A DNA stretch of 64,000 bases from Costus lasius (taxonomy: Eukaryota > Streptophyta > Magnoliopsida > Zingiberales > Costaceae): assembly GCA_027563935.2 (NCBI GenBank), contig CM050452.1, positions 32,558,850 to 32,622,849 of the forward strand, in the 5' to 3' direction. The position numbers and the translations under genes were made by a program. The stretch's first letter is position 1, and every line of letters starts with the position of its first letter. Below are positions 1 through 11,328 of this stretch, piece after piece. The notes beneath the pieces were generated by a model. That model saw only the letters and a program-made list of their open reading frames with translations, was not told where the DNA came from and made no database searches.

Positions 1-768
1 ATTTACAAAAATTACCAGGCACGCAGGCCCCAGCACAGCACACATTTAACATGGGCAGCCCACATAAGATTAAATAAACAAGCAATATGGCATCAAACAT
101 CAGCATGTGATCCAATAAGAAAACAAAATTTCGAAAACCGCATTGGCATCAATTTAATTTTCTTATATGCCCCCACAACCTTACAACGGTACAATAATAG
201 GGATCCACTCATCCATTCTAGTCAGATCCTGTGCCCTTGCATTCACCAAGTCCTAACTGACTTGAGTCAACCCAGTGGTCAACTATGCATGTACCAAGGG
301 CTGAACGACCACGATGAGGTCTAGCAAACGGGTGTGAGCCCGGGCCTAACTCATGTGCGTTCAACAGACGTCTCAACCAGACATCGCTACACACCTATGA
401 TGCAGCCGACCTATAGCCACCTCTTGCTTGCGCAAGGGTGCTATCTGGTCGACCCATCTAGGCTGTCAGATGGTCTGATCAGACTAGTTGGATCTAACCT
501 AGAGGATGACTTCAACCCTACTAACCCGTCTAAGGGTTTATAGTAGGCGCTTAGTCTAATAATAGGCGCGCAAGTGATATTCTTTTGATAAAACATCAAC
601 AACAAAGATCACACAGATGCGCCTAGTGTGAAACATGCGCAAACATAAAACATGTTTTATCATATTCGCATGTCATGTAAACTATAGATCTAAGCATGTT
701 TTGCAAACAAGGATCACAATATAGCATTAAGCAATCATATGCATAGATAAATCGGCTCTGATACCAAT
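1..768 (-). mobile_element. Copia element J, 5' leader (partial, runs off left edge)
   Basis: Untranslated leader of a minus-strand Ty1/copia element. Read on the minus strand it starts just after the 5' LTR and primer binding site and matches the leader of copia A (about 11315-12060), including the stretches around the tRNA primer site and the conserved block near 170-480. Its gag-pol should lie to the left of the window. The short open frames here fall in leader sequence shared by all copies and are not taken as genes. Confidence 0.85.
755..766 (-). other. Primer binding site of copia J (tRNA-iMet)
   Basis: The minus strand reads TGGTATCAGAGC, the complement of the 3' end of plant initiator tRNA-Met, two bases inside the 5' LTR end. 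It fixes this LTR as the 5' LTR of an element extending leftwards. Confidence 0.9.
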
Positions 769-2472
769 TGAAGGACCCCTTTCGAGAGGGGGGCGAAAAC
801 CCTATTAGGGTGGCGCATAATATTTTGCAAGCGGAAGAAGGGTTTTCAAAGATCTTTCTATTGCATATGATCAACTTAGATAGATATGAGAATGATCCAT
901 ACCGTCGCCATCTCTTGGATGGTGTCTTGGAAGAAGAAAGCAAAAGAGATCTCCTCCAAAGGCTGTCGCACACAAGAAGAAGAAGGCCTACTTCCTTGGG
1001 GCGATTTGTGCTAGCAATGCTCCAAAGCTTCCTCGATCGTTTGAGGGATAATGAGATGAAAATTTGGCCAAATCCTCTTGTCGTCAACCTTCACACCACC
1101 AGCCGTGAGTCGTCTCTTGCCAAGAGCGAAAAATCCCAAGAGGAATAGAGAGGAGGCGTTGCAAGTGAACGTGGAAACGTTCCCACGTTGAAAACCGACC
1201 AAGAGTTCCCAAAATAGCAAGCCATGATTACGTGCGTTATGCGTTCACCAAGTGAACCATGCGCAACTCTCTTCTCCCATCTGAACCTTGCGCTCAACCC
1301 ATGAGCCGGTTCAAGATGTTTGGTTCAATGACCAAACCAAATCAGCCCAAACATTAAGTCTAGATCGAATTAGACCCTAAGGTCCTAGATCTGACCATTC
1401 ATCTCCAGATGCTTCTGATCTAATCGATCTAGCATCAACACTCTCGATCGAAGCTTACCGATCTCAAGCCCTAATCAATCAAACATGATCAGACTAGATC
1501 TCACTTACAATCAGAGTTTAAATCCCTTTAAACTGAACCGAAACAATTCAGTCCACACGATCTGACTTAAGTAAGCCATATCATCAAATTGTGCGACCCT
1601 GAGGGTTTCCTTTAAATGTCGGTAACGATAACTTACGTTATCACGATCAGTGAGGGGTATCTAGCAACACATCACTGTCTCCCGATATAAAGGAAAGAGT
1701 CTTCCAAGACTACACCCAAAACACAGCTCAAGTGTGAATCCTTTTCACTAGGCTTCACTAGGCATACATATTTCCTTTGCCACTGGATGTTCTTATTGGA
1801 CAAGCGTGTCAAGCTTGTAGCTCCAATATGATGAGCATGATTAGATCAGATGAACACAGTCACCTGGGTATGGCCATACACTTTCTCAATCATCTCAGCC
1901 GGGGGGGCCCCTTTAGAACACCACACTCCTTAAACAAGGAGACGGCAATCCTATGTCTATCACTAGTGCCCTAACCTGACTCATAATCATTATCCAAGAT
2001 AGTCTATAATCATTATGTTTCAAATGATATTGAACTACCTCAAAACAATGACAATCATCATTTAGAAACACAAGTGATCTCAAGTCAGAGGAGATGTGCC
2101 ACTTGTAGCAAACAAGGATTATTCACATTGTGACAAGCAATTGAATATCCTAGTAGGGTCTGTCCAGTACATCCAATGTACCCATGAGTCTACATCTTAT
2201 TCCATGCTCGAAGCATCCTATAAGATTAGAACACATATTAGTCTTAACCATATCAAGGCTGTCTCATGTTCACCAAGATACATCGACTAAGGACTTAACT
2301 GCATGTCAGCCTAGCTGAACAGCTTTGAGACATTATTCAGAAGAACATATATTGCAGCAGACAATGTAACTAACTGAATAACAACCATGCCTTTATAAAC
2401 ATAACAGTTTATTACATGATACTGTTACAATCCCAAGGCCTCAAACATTAGCCTTAAGGGCATACCCCAACA
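769..2472 (-). mobile_element. Copia J 5' LTR
   Basis: A 1,704-bp LTR. On the minus strand it starts TGTTGGGGTATGCCC at 2472 and ends ..TTCA at 769. It is homologous along its length to the copia A LTRs (9611-11314). The right flank 2473-2477 (GTCAT) should be one half of the TSD; the other half lies outside the window. The start TGTTGG..ATGCCCTTAAGGC resembles LTRs of the Angela/BARE branch of the Tork lineage (family knowledge; moderate confidence). Confidence 0.9.
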
Positions 2473-2869
2473 GTCATCGGCGACTCTAATACATCAGGTG
2501 GTGGAGAAGGTGATGGCGGCATCGAAGTACTGGCAGAGGCGGAGAAATGACTGTTCAGGTGGAACAGGGGAAGCTGCAAAAGGAGGTGGCTGTTCGAACA
2601 TAACAGGGGAGGCTGGCGAACATAGCAGGGATGGTAGGTGTTCGGCTGGTAGAGCACGAACCCAGAACCTGCTATAACTGGAGGTCGTTGGGTTTGTTGT
2701 GACGTCGTGGATAGAGTTTGGAGTTGATTGGTGGCCGGTCAGAGGAGGACGACGTCGGAAGGAGGATGTTGGGCGGAATCAAGGCGAGAGCAGGGGATCG
2801 ACAGGAAGTTTCGATTCCGCTGATCGGAGTGGCAGATGGATAGATCCTGTCGGCAGGAGATTGCACAAG
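2473..2869. other. Host fragment K-1, unclassified older sequence
   Basis: Lies between copia J and gypsy G. The plus strand is purine-rich and the minus strand C/T-rich. From about 2780 to 2864 it is an imperfect copy of the repeat unit continued at 20092-20400 on the other side of G, so the two pieces were contiguous before G inserted. The minus strand has a short open frame with a Pro/Ser-rich start that is cut by the J insertion at 2472. It could be the leader and gag start of an old copia element, but no primer binding site or catalytic domain is visible, so I leave it unclassified. 2865-2869 (ACAAG) is the left TSD of G. Confidence 0.5.
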
Positions 2870-4493
2870 TGATGTAGGACGGGGGGGTTCTAAAGCATTC
2901 AAACAACGATTTTTGAAAACTGATTTTATAGCTAGTTTAATAATAAGAGAAAACCGCAATTATACTAACGAGATTAAGAAACTAATTTTTTTGTATTTTA
3001 AATATAGGAAAAATCCGAGTTAAACTAAAGACAGGAATTCAAAACTACACTAGAAAGCTGTAAATGCTGGAAGATAAGCTTACAGTGCAGCCCTTGAGAA
3101 TTGAAGAGCTGTGCTTCCCGATCTTCACCGGTCCAACTCTGATGGAAGGTGTAGGGTGGAGCTTACAAGCAAACATAGATGATCCGTACAGGTCACAGAT
3201 TTTAATACAAAAAAACAAATCAAGGGGTGAGGTTAAGCCTCACAAGTTCCCTTGCTAATCCTAAGCAACTAAAGAGAAGGAGGGGAGAAAGAGAAGGAAG
3301 GGGGAAGGCGCCCCTTCTTTACTCACTCCAAGCGCAAGCTACAATGTAAATAAACCAATATGAGTGTAGAGAAGAGTTCTTAGAGTTAAAATAAGAAGTG
3401 TAAAGAAGAAGGAGACTTATCTGAGAGGGTGAGAACTCCTTGAAGCCGAGGATGCTTCTCTTCTTGCTCCAAACCGAGGGTGAAGAAGGACTCCTTGTGG
3501 TGGCGCACACAAACAAGAAGGAGGCTTCTTAGGGTTTCGATGAAGGACTAGAAGAGGGAGAAAAGGCTCGGCTAAAGAGAACTTGAACACTAACACAATT
3601 AATTAAGCTAGGCAACTAATAGACAATATATTTCATCAAGAGGTAATCGAATACAAGGGGGAAGACTATGCTTTTATAGGCGAGATGGAGCTAGGGCAGG
3701 ATAGTCATTTGCTTCCATGCGCCTTCTACAAAGATGGATGGAATTTGAAATTCAAAATCATCATGAGGAGGTGGGCGCAAATCCTCTTTAAGAGCTTCCT
3801 TCTATGGATGATCTTCTCTTGGCAATTCATTAAATGGGCGATGAGAGTGTCTTCATAATGTTTGTTGGCGCATGGTTAAGGATTTCAAATTTTGAATCCT
3901 TTCCATGAGAGCTTGGGCGGCAACAAGAGATGGCAACTCAACATAAATGTCTTCATAAATGCTCTCCTTTGATTGTGGATCTTGATGGAGGTTCCCTTTG
4001 ATTTTGGATCTTGATGGATGAGGGAATTGAATGCATTTCTTGATTGGAATAGAGGTTGGCGCATATCATGATAAGGTGGCTGATTTGATCTCTTGAATAT
4101 GCGCCCAAACAAGGATGGCAAGTGAGTCATAGCTTGGCTTTGAAGTGAACTTGGACTTTGAAGTCTTCTTTCCTTTTCTGGAGCTGAACTTGGTGAGTGG
4201 ACTTTGAGTGTTGTTGAGCTGGATCTTGAGCTGCTCCTTTCCTGATTGACCTGCCAAAATGATCCTAATGCCTACATGCACTACTTATGATGCAAGAATA
4301 CATAAGTTCATGAATTACAATGCACCACCTACTACAAGTGGACTGGCCAAAACGTCTACATGATGCATGTTTTATTGAAAAGTAAATTACCCTAAATGCC
4401 ATGCAAGAAATGGAACCCTAAGGGAACCCATATCGATTGGGTACCCTACGGGTCCGACCAGATCTCCTCAGAGCAGGGCTACTGCCTCCATCA
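2870..4493 (-). mobile_element. Gypsy G 3' LTR
   Basis: A 1,624-bp LTR, beginning on the minus strand at 4493 (TGATGGAGGCAG) and ending at 2870. Its first 76 bp encode the last 25 residues of the G polyprotein. It carries a TATAAAAG promoter motif on the minus strand. It is nearly identical to the split 5' copy (9314-9610 and 18760-20086). Confidence 0.92.
3671..3678 (-). promoter_or_regulatory. TATA box of gypsy G LTR (3' copy)
   Basis: The minus strand reads CCTATAAAAGCATAG around this site, a strong TATA match well inside the LTR, in the sense direction of G. The matching copy in the 5' LTR is at 19264-19271. Confidence 0.6.
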
Positions 4494-7400
4494 GCTCTCC
4501 CCGGGTTGAAAGAATTCTCCTCTGGAGAATTGTCCTTGTACCCTTGGAGTAACTCAGGGGCGGCTATAGCTAGCTCAGACTCAGGAAGCCATACCTCTTC
4601 ACCATTAATGAGTCTAACGCGATAAAACATTTGTACCTCATCAGTGGTGAACTTGGTTTGGTCTTCAAGAATAGCCTCAATCTCCATTTTGTGAGGGTCA
4701 CTTGGATCTGGTATGGAGAGGGGCTCATGATAGAGGGTGAGATCCTCCACATTGACGGTAGTGGGGATCCCCAGTTCAGGTGGCAGGTCAAGGACATAGG
4801 CATTGTCGTTGATTTTGTCTACAATGGTGAAGGGGCCTAGTCCTTTTGCTTCCAACTTGTGTCCAATCCCATGGATGCGCTCTTCCCGTGCTCGCAGGAT
4901 CACCTTATCACCTGTAGAGAATAACCTTTCTCGGCGATGTTTATTAGCAGCTTCGCGATATTGATTAACAGATTCTAGCATTTTCGAAAATATTTCAGCA
5001 TGCATTTGTGAAGTATGTAATGCAAAGTCACGAGCAGGTAACGAGGTTCTAAAATGTCTGGGTAGAGGGAAAAGATCTATAGGTTTGTTAGGTTGATACC
5101 CTAAGTTGGCTTGGAAAGGAGAGAGACCTGTGGTCTTGTTGACTGTACTGTTATAGGAGAACTCGGCAGTGGGTAAGAGTTTATCCCAGTTGCCAGGGTG
5201 TTCACTTACTAAACTCCTAAGAATACTCCCAAGTGATCGGTTGACCACTTCAGTCTGCCCATCCGTTTGAGGATGGTAAGCTGTGGAGAACTTGAGTTTG
5301 GTTCCTAGAAGGGTCCATAGGGTCCTCCAAAAATGACTCACAAACCTAGGGTCTCTATCAGACACTATAGTTAAGGGTGTTCCACGTAGCCTTACAACTT
5401 CCCTAAAGAAGAGTTTAGCAACATGGGAGGCATCAGTGGTTTTGGTGCAAGCTATGAAATGGGCCATCTTAGTAAATCTATCAACTACCACAAATATGGA
5501 ATCATGTTTAGCTGAGGTTCGGGGTAGTCCTAAAATGAAGTCCATACTAAGGTCTTGCCAAGGGGCTTGGGGAATAGGTAAGGGAGTGTACAGGCCGGGA
5601 CTATGCTTGTGGACTTTGGTGAGTTGACAAGTCCTACAGTGTTTCACAACCTTGGCTACATCTTGGTAAAGGTTCGGCCAGTAGAACCGTTCCTTTACAA
5701 GGGCTTGGGTCTTATCTCGACCGTGGTGCCCGGCAGACCCGCCTCCGTGCAATTCCCAAACAAGGAATTCTCGGATGGAAGTCTTCGGCACACAAAGGGT
5801 TGGTCCAAGAAAGAGATACCCATCCCTAAGGGTGTAGAGGGGGTGACTTAATGGGTCTTGACTAAGGTCAGCATATAAAGTAGAAAAATCAGGACATTCA
5901 AGATAAGCATTTTTCATGGATTCAAAGCAAGTAACTTCAACATGCATTTTATTCAAAAGTAAAGTTACTCTACTAAGGGCATCTGCTACTTTATTCTCAG
6001 ATCCTGATTTATGTCTAAGCACAAAAGTGTATTGCTGTAAGTATTCGACCCACTTAGCATGCCTTGAGTTTAACTTTTTCTGAGCACTTAGGTAGGAGAG
6101 GGCCTGGTGGTCACTGTTAAGGGTAAACTCCCTATGGATGAGGTAGTGTCTCCAATACCTTAGAGCCTGAACTACAGCATAAAACTCTTTGTCATAGGTA
6201 GAGTATTTTTGTTTTGCCTCGTTGAGTTTCTCACTAAAGAAGGCTATGGGATGGCCTTCTTGGCTTAGAGTTCCCCCTATGCCAACTCTAGAGGCGTCAC
6301 AATCTACCTCAAAGACCTTATTGAAGTCAGGAAGCCTAAGGACCGGGGCAGTGGTCATCTTATCCTTAAGCTCTTGGAAGGCTTTGCTGGCAGATTTTGT
6401 CCAGGAGAATTCACCTTGTTTCAGGCAACTGGTGATAGGTGCCACTATAGTGCAGAAGTTTCTTATGAATCTCCTATAAAAGGTGGCTAGACCATGGAAG
6501 CTTCTGACTTCAGTGATGGTCTTAGGTTCGGGCCAGTCTATGATGGCTTGGATCTTTGATGGGTCGGCTTGGAGACCTTGCTCAGACACTATGAATCCTA
6601 AGAAGATCACACTATGGGACAAAAAGGAGCACTTCTTGAGATTGATATAGAGTTGCTCTTCCTTAAGAAGGTCAAGGGTCTTCCTAAGGTGCTCTAGGTG
6701 TTCCTCTTTAGTCTTACTATAGATGAGGATATCATCAAAGTAGACTACCAGGAATTTTCCAATGAAAGGCTTCAAGACTTAAGTCATGAGTCTCATGAAT
6801 GTGGAAGGGGCATTAGTCAAGCCAAAAGGCATGACTAACCATTCATAGAGACCATCCTTGGTCTTGAAGGCTGTCTTCCATTCATCACCTAGCCTTATCC
6901 TGACCTGGTGGTATCCACTTCTTAAGTCCAACTTGCTAAACCACTTAGAGCCTACTAACATGTCTAACATGTCATCAAGTCTAGGAATAGGAAACCTATA
7001 CTTGACTGTGATTTTGTTTATGGCTCTACAGTCTATGCACATGCGCCAACTGCCATCCTTTTTAGGGGTGAGCAGAGCAGGCACGGCGCATGGGCTAAGG
7101 CTTTCTCTGATGTGCCCTTTCTCTAATAGGTCATCTATTTGCCTCTTAAGTTCTTGGTGTTCGGTGGGGTTCATCCTATAGTGGGGCAGATTGGGTAAGG
7201 TTGAACCTGGGACAAGGTCTATTGCATGTTGAATGTCCCTAAGGGGTGGAAGTCCTGTGGGTAGTTCTTCAGGGATAAGCTCACTATAATGTTCTAAGAG
7301 GGCTTCTACTTCAGGGGGTGGCTTACTTTCTTCTTCTTGGTTGACTTCCTTGAGGACTAAGGTATATAGGGGTTGGTCAGGCCTATAGTCCTTGGGTCTC

Positions 7401-9229
7401 ATGAGCTGAAGGGTTGGTTGCATGGTTTTGGGCTCTTCTATTTTTCCCTTATTGGTTGAGACTTTAAGTTCTCTAGGCATAGATGGTTTAAGTTTGATCT
7501 TTTGACCTGAGTGACTAAAGACATAGGTATTAGTCCGACCGTAGTGGACTACATCCATGTCATATAGCCATGGTCTGCCTAGAAGGACTTGAGCGACATC
7601 CATAGTGATGACGTCACACCAAATTTGTCCTTCATAGGTACCAAACTGTAAGGGCACTAGACTCCTATGGGTTACAGGCACACTAGACTGGTTGACCCAA
7701 GAGATGTTATAAGGGGTTGGGTGAGTTTCTATCTTAAGCTTAAACTTGGTGATTGCAGAGTGAGAGACAGCGTTGAGACTACTACCCCCATCTATCACTA
7801 CTTTGCACATGTTTCCATTGCATTTCGTGTAAGTATGGAAGATACTAGTTCTTCGCCAATCATCCGTGGGTGAGAGTTTGATCAGGGTACACCTAACAAC
7901 TCCTAAGGTGTTTTGGACAGGTTCCTCACTACTATCATACTCATTATCTTCTAGGATTTGGCAGTCAGTATCTGGATCATTAATATCTTCAAGCCTAGGG
8001 GTTTGGGTTTCTTCACCTAGGTATAAGACTTGTTTGGGACAGTCTTTCATATAGTGTCCATATTGTTGACACCCATGGCATTTGACCCTAGATGCATCAG
8101 GATAGCTAGAGGGCGTGGGTTTAGAAGTACTAGAGCTTTGAGGTTGAGTGGGTTTAGGAGAGCTTTGAGGTTGGGTTGGTCTAGGACTTGGTCTAGAAGC
8201 ACTAAACTCTCTCCTATAAGCAACCTTAAGTTCTTGTTCAATCTCCTTGGCTCTAAGATGGGCAACTTCTATAGAGTCTATCTGGTAGTAGGTAAGTCCC
8301 TTTCTAATCTCAGATCGGAGACCATTTTTATACCTGCTAAGGGTAAATAGAGGGTTTTCTCCTGGGTTTCCCCTAAGGAGGAATTCCTCAAAGCTAGCAG
8401 TGTATTGATCAACGGTCATAGCTCCTTGGGTAAGACTAGAGGCTTGGTCAAATAACTTACTCTGGAAATATGAGGGAACATATTTCAGTTTAAGTTGTTG
8501 ACACATTTCTAGCCAGGTGTCTATGGGAGGAAGGTTGAGTCTTTGTTGGTTGTTCTCTACATTGGTCCAATACAACCTAGCATTTCCCTCAAGAAGGCAC
8601 TTTGCAAGTCGGACCTTGCTGTGCTCAGGGATCATACTCCACTCGAAATATTGTTCGAGTTTGGTTGTCCAGTCCAAGAAGTCTCGGGGTTCTAGAGAGC
8701 CATTGAAGGTTGGTGGGTTGAGTTTGATGGCGCGGTGCACATCATCCTCCCTGAATCTGGGTTGAGGTGGGGTTTGAATAGGAGGTCCATTCCACATATT
8801 GGGTTGATGGTTTCCCGCATGGTTTGGATTGGGGTATCCATTTGGTTGAGGATGGGTTCCTTCATGGTTTGGATTTGGGTATCCATTCCACATAGGTTGG
8901 GCGCCTGCACGGTTTGGGGTTTGATGCCCGTTCCACGCAGGTGGTTGTTGGGTTTCTACATGATGAGGGCTAGGCGGTTCACTAGCATGATGAGAAGACC
9001 TCTCCCTAAAATCATGAAATTCAGTAGTAAGTTGGTTAAGGCTTCGGGTAAGGGTCCCTATTTGCTCAGTTAAGAACTCAAACCTTTCATCTGTAGCATT
9101 TCGATCCATGGTGGGATTTTGTTCTTGTTGTTGGGTTTTAGACCGAGTTTGCATGGGTGTTTTGAAAACTATAGTTTTGAAAAATAAGGCAAAGTGATAG
9201 ATAAATAGGTAGTCAAATTCTTTCAACAA
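4418..9229 (-). pseudogene. Gypsy G gag-pol polyprotein, one in-frame stop in reverse transcriptase
   Basis: Encodes capsid and the enzymes that copy and integrate the element. Counting codons from 9229, the likely true Gag Met is codon 26 (9154). Visible parts: Gag with Asn/Gly/Pro-rich repeats at about 95-150; a CCHC zinc knuckle at C384/C387/H392/C397; a protease with D480-G-G-S-S in place of the usual D-S/T-G; RT with the KLDL segment near 768 and YFDD near 830-833; RNase H with CDAS; integrase with H-H-C-C near 1162-1201 and D-D-35-E near 1230, 1291 and 1327; and a chromodomain-like tail near 1515-1564. The frame ends RRSGRTRRVPNRYGFP inside the 3' LTR. A TAA at 6781-6779 (codon 817) interrupts RT just before YFDD. 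The frame is otherwise open over about 1,604 codons, so the break is recent. I infer Gln was the original residue from the family pattern. Confidence 0.92.
8785..8950 (-). repeat. Tandem repeat in the gypsy G gag reading frame
   Basis: Three to four imperfect units of about 16-17 codons, each with an NGYPNPNH..-type core (residues about 97-150), between the coiled-coil-like start and the capsid domain. Gypsy F lacks this repeat in the same position, so it was gained in the G lineage or lost in F. Confidence 0.7.
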
Positions 9230-9298
9230 CCTAAATCCAAAGATCGCTTAGAAGTAGAAAATAAGTTTGAGGCTTAAAATTCTAGTCTAAGAGCCAAA

Positions 9299-9310
9299 GC
9301 TCTGATACCA
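9299..9310 (-). other. Primer binding site of gypsy G (tRNA-iMet)
   Basis: The minus strand reads TGGTATCAGAGC, three bases (GCT) after the 5' LTR end at 9314. It complements the initiator tRNA-Met 3' end, the primer also used by CRM elements. Confidence 0.9.
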
Positions 9311-9313
9311 AGC

Positions 9314-9610
9314 TGATGTAGGACGGGGGGGTTCTAAAGCATTCAAACAACGATTTTTGAAAACTGATTTTATAGCTAGTTTAATAATAAGAGAAAACCG
9401 CAATTATACTAACGAGATTAAGAAACTAATTTTTTTGTATTTTAAATATAGGAAAAATCCGAGTTAAACTAAAGACAGGAATTCAAAACTACACTAGAAA
9501 GCTGTAAATGCTGGAAGATAAGCTTATAGTGCAGCCCTTGAGAATTGAAGGGCTGTGCTTCCCGATCTTCACCGGTCCAACTCTGATGGAAGGTGTAGGG
9601 TGGAGCTTAC
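9314..9610 (-). mobile_element. Gypsy G 5' LTR, inner part
   Basis: The 297 bp next to the primer site, matching 2870-3166 of the 3' LTR. It is cut after CTTAC (9606-9610) by copia A and resumes after the second CTTAC at 18760. Confidence 0.92.
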
Positions 9611-11314
9611 TGTTGGGGTATGCCCTTAAGGCTAATGTTTGAGGCCTGTGGGAATGTATCTGTATCATGTAATAAACTCTTAAGTTTATAAAGGCATGGT
9701 TGTTATTCAGTTAGCTACATTGTCTGCTGCAATATATGTTCTTCTGAATAATGTCTCAAAGCTGTTCAGCTGGGCTGACAAGCTATTATGTCCTTAGTCG
9801 ATGTATCTTGGTGAACATGAGACAGCCTTGATATGGTTAAGACTAATATGTGTTCTAATCTTATAGGATGCTTCGAGCATGGAATAAGATGTAGACTCAT
9901 GGGTACATGGGATGTACTGGACAGACCCTACTAGGATGTTCAATTGTTTGTCACAATGTGAATATTCCTTGATTATGACAAGTGGCACATTTCCTCTGAC
10001 TTGAGATCACTTGTGTTTTCTAAATGATGATTGTCATTGTTTTGAGATAGTTCAATATCGTTTGAAACATAATGATTATAGACTATCTTGGATGGTGAGC
10101 TTGAGTCAGGTTAGAGCATTAGTGATAGACAAAGGATTGCCGTCTCCTTGTTTAAGGAGTGTGATGTTCTAATGGGGCCCCCTGGATGAGATGATTGAGA
10201 GAGTGTATGGCCATACCCAGGTGACAGTGTTCGTCTGTTCTAATCATGCTCATCATATTGGAATTACAAGCTTGACAGGCTTGTCCAATAAGAACATCCA
10301 GTGGCAAAGGAAATATGCATGCCTTGTGATTTGATTCACACTTGTGCTGTGGTTTGGGTGTAGTCTTGGAAGACTCATTTCTTTATATCGGGAGATAGTG
10401 ATGTGTTGCTAGATACCCCTCACTGATCGTGATAACGCGAGTTATCGTTACCGACATTTAAAGGAAACCCTTGGGGTCGCACAATTTGATGATATGGCTT
10501 ACTTAAGTCAGATCGTGTGGACTGAATTGTTTGGGTTCAGTTTAAAGGGATTTAATCTCTGATTGTGAGTGAGATCTGGTCTGATCATGTTTGATTGATT
10601 AGGGCTTGAGATCGGTAAGCTTCGATCGAGAGAATGCATGCCAGATCGGTCAGATCAGGGGCATCGTTGAGATCGACGGTTAGATCGTGAACCTTAGGGT
10701 TTATTTAAGATCTAGACTAGATCATTGGCTTGATTGGTTCTTAAACCGAACCAAAGTGAACCGGCTCACTAAATGAGCGCTTGGTTCATAGGGAGAGGAG
10801 TAGGCGACAAGTTCACTTGGCGTGAACGTTGTGGTGAGGAGTGGTTACTATTTTTAGTAACCATGATCTCCATTTGGAGAGTGCGCTCATCAAAATAGAA
10901 AATACTCTATTTTCGCTCACTCAGATTTCTCTCGCCCATATTCCTCTCGTCTCTCTCGTGAGTGTGGCGACACTTTGAAGGTTGAGGAGGATTCGGCCAA
11001 GAAGAAAGAGATCTCATTTTCCCTTCACTCGACAAGGACCTCTTGGAACCTTGCTAGCACAAGGAGCACCAAGAGAGATAGCGACATCATCTTGTGTGTG
11101 ACGACAAGGAGAAGATCTACTTTGATCTTTGCTTCCAAGGAAACATCTTCCCATGGCGATGGTATGATTGTTTTCTTATTATCAAGTTGATCTTTTAGCA
11201 TGCATATCGATCCTATAACCCTAGTTCCGCAAGAAGAAAATTTTTTATGCGCCATATGCTTTAGGGTTATGCTCCCCCTAGAAGGGGACCCCCTTAATCT
11301 AAGGGGCACTTTCA
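9611..11314 (+). mobile_element. Copia A 5' LTR
   Basis: Starts TGTTGGGGTATGCCC and ends CACTTTCA. It holds the 12-bp palindrome GTATGGCCATAC (10205-10216), a small inverted repeat ACAAGC..GCTTGT (10266-10284) and an inverted repeat GATAAC-GCGA-GTTATC near 10431-10446. No convincing TATA box was found; TTTATATC at 10382-10389 is only a weak candidate. A 64-codon antisense open frame at 9794-9988 recurs in nearly all copies of this LTR. Confidence 0.95.
10205..10216. promoter_or_regulatory. Conserved 12-bp LTR palindrome GTATGGCCATAC
   Basis: A perfect palindrome, repeated at 17645-17656 in the 3' LTR and present in most copia LTRs here on either strand. H1 has the same 12 bases at 25148-25159, and H2 has GTGTGGCCACAC at 44125-44136, still a perfect palindrome. 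A role (protein dimer site or RNA hairpin) is inference. Confidence 0.5.
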
Positions 11315-11316
11315 AT

Positions 11317-11328
11317 TGGTATCAGAGC
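11317..11328 (+). other. Primer binding site of copia A (tRNA-iMet)
   Basis: TGGTATCAGAGC two bases after the 5' LTR end, complementary to the initiator tRNA-Met 3' end. Confidence 0.92.

Noticed and set aside
2454..2657. 67-codon minus-strand frame as a gene
   Set aside because: It crosses the copia J insertion boundary; at most it is the start of an old, truncated retroelement gag.
10382..10389. TTTATATC as the TATA box of the copia LTR
   Set aside because: Weak match, and it lies much further upstream than the TATA of the related H family; transcript start data are needed.
11317..11328. tRNA gene
   Set aside because: Only 12 bases match the tRNA-Met 3' end; this is a primer binding site, and no cloverleaf is present.
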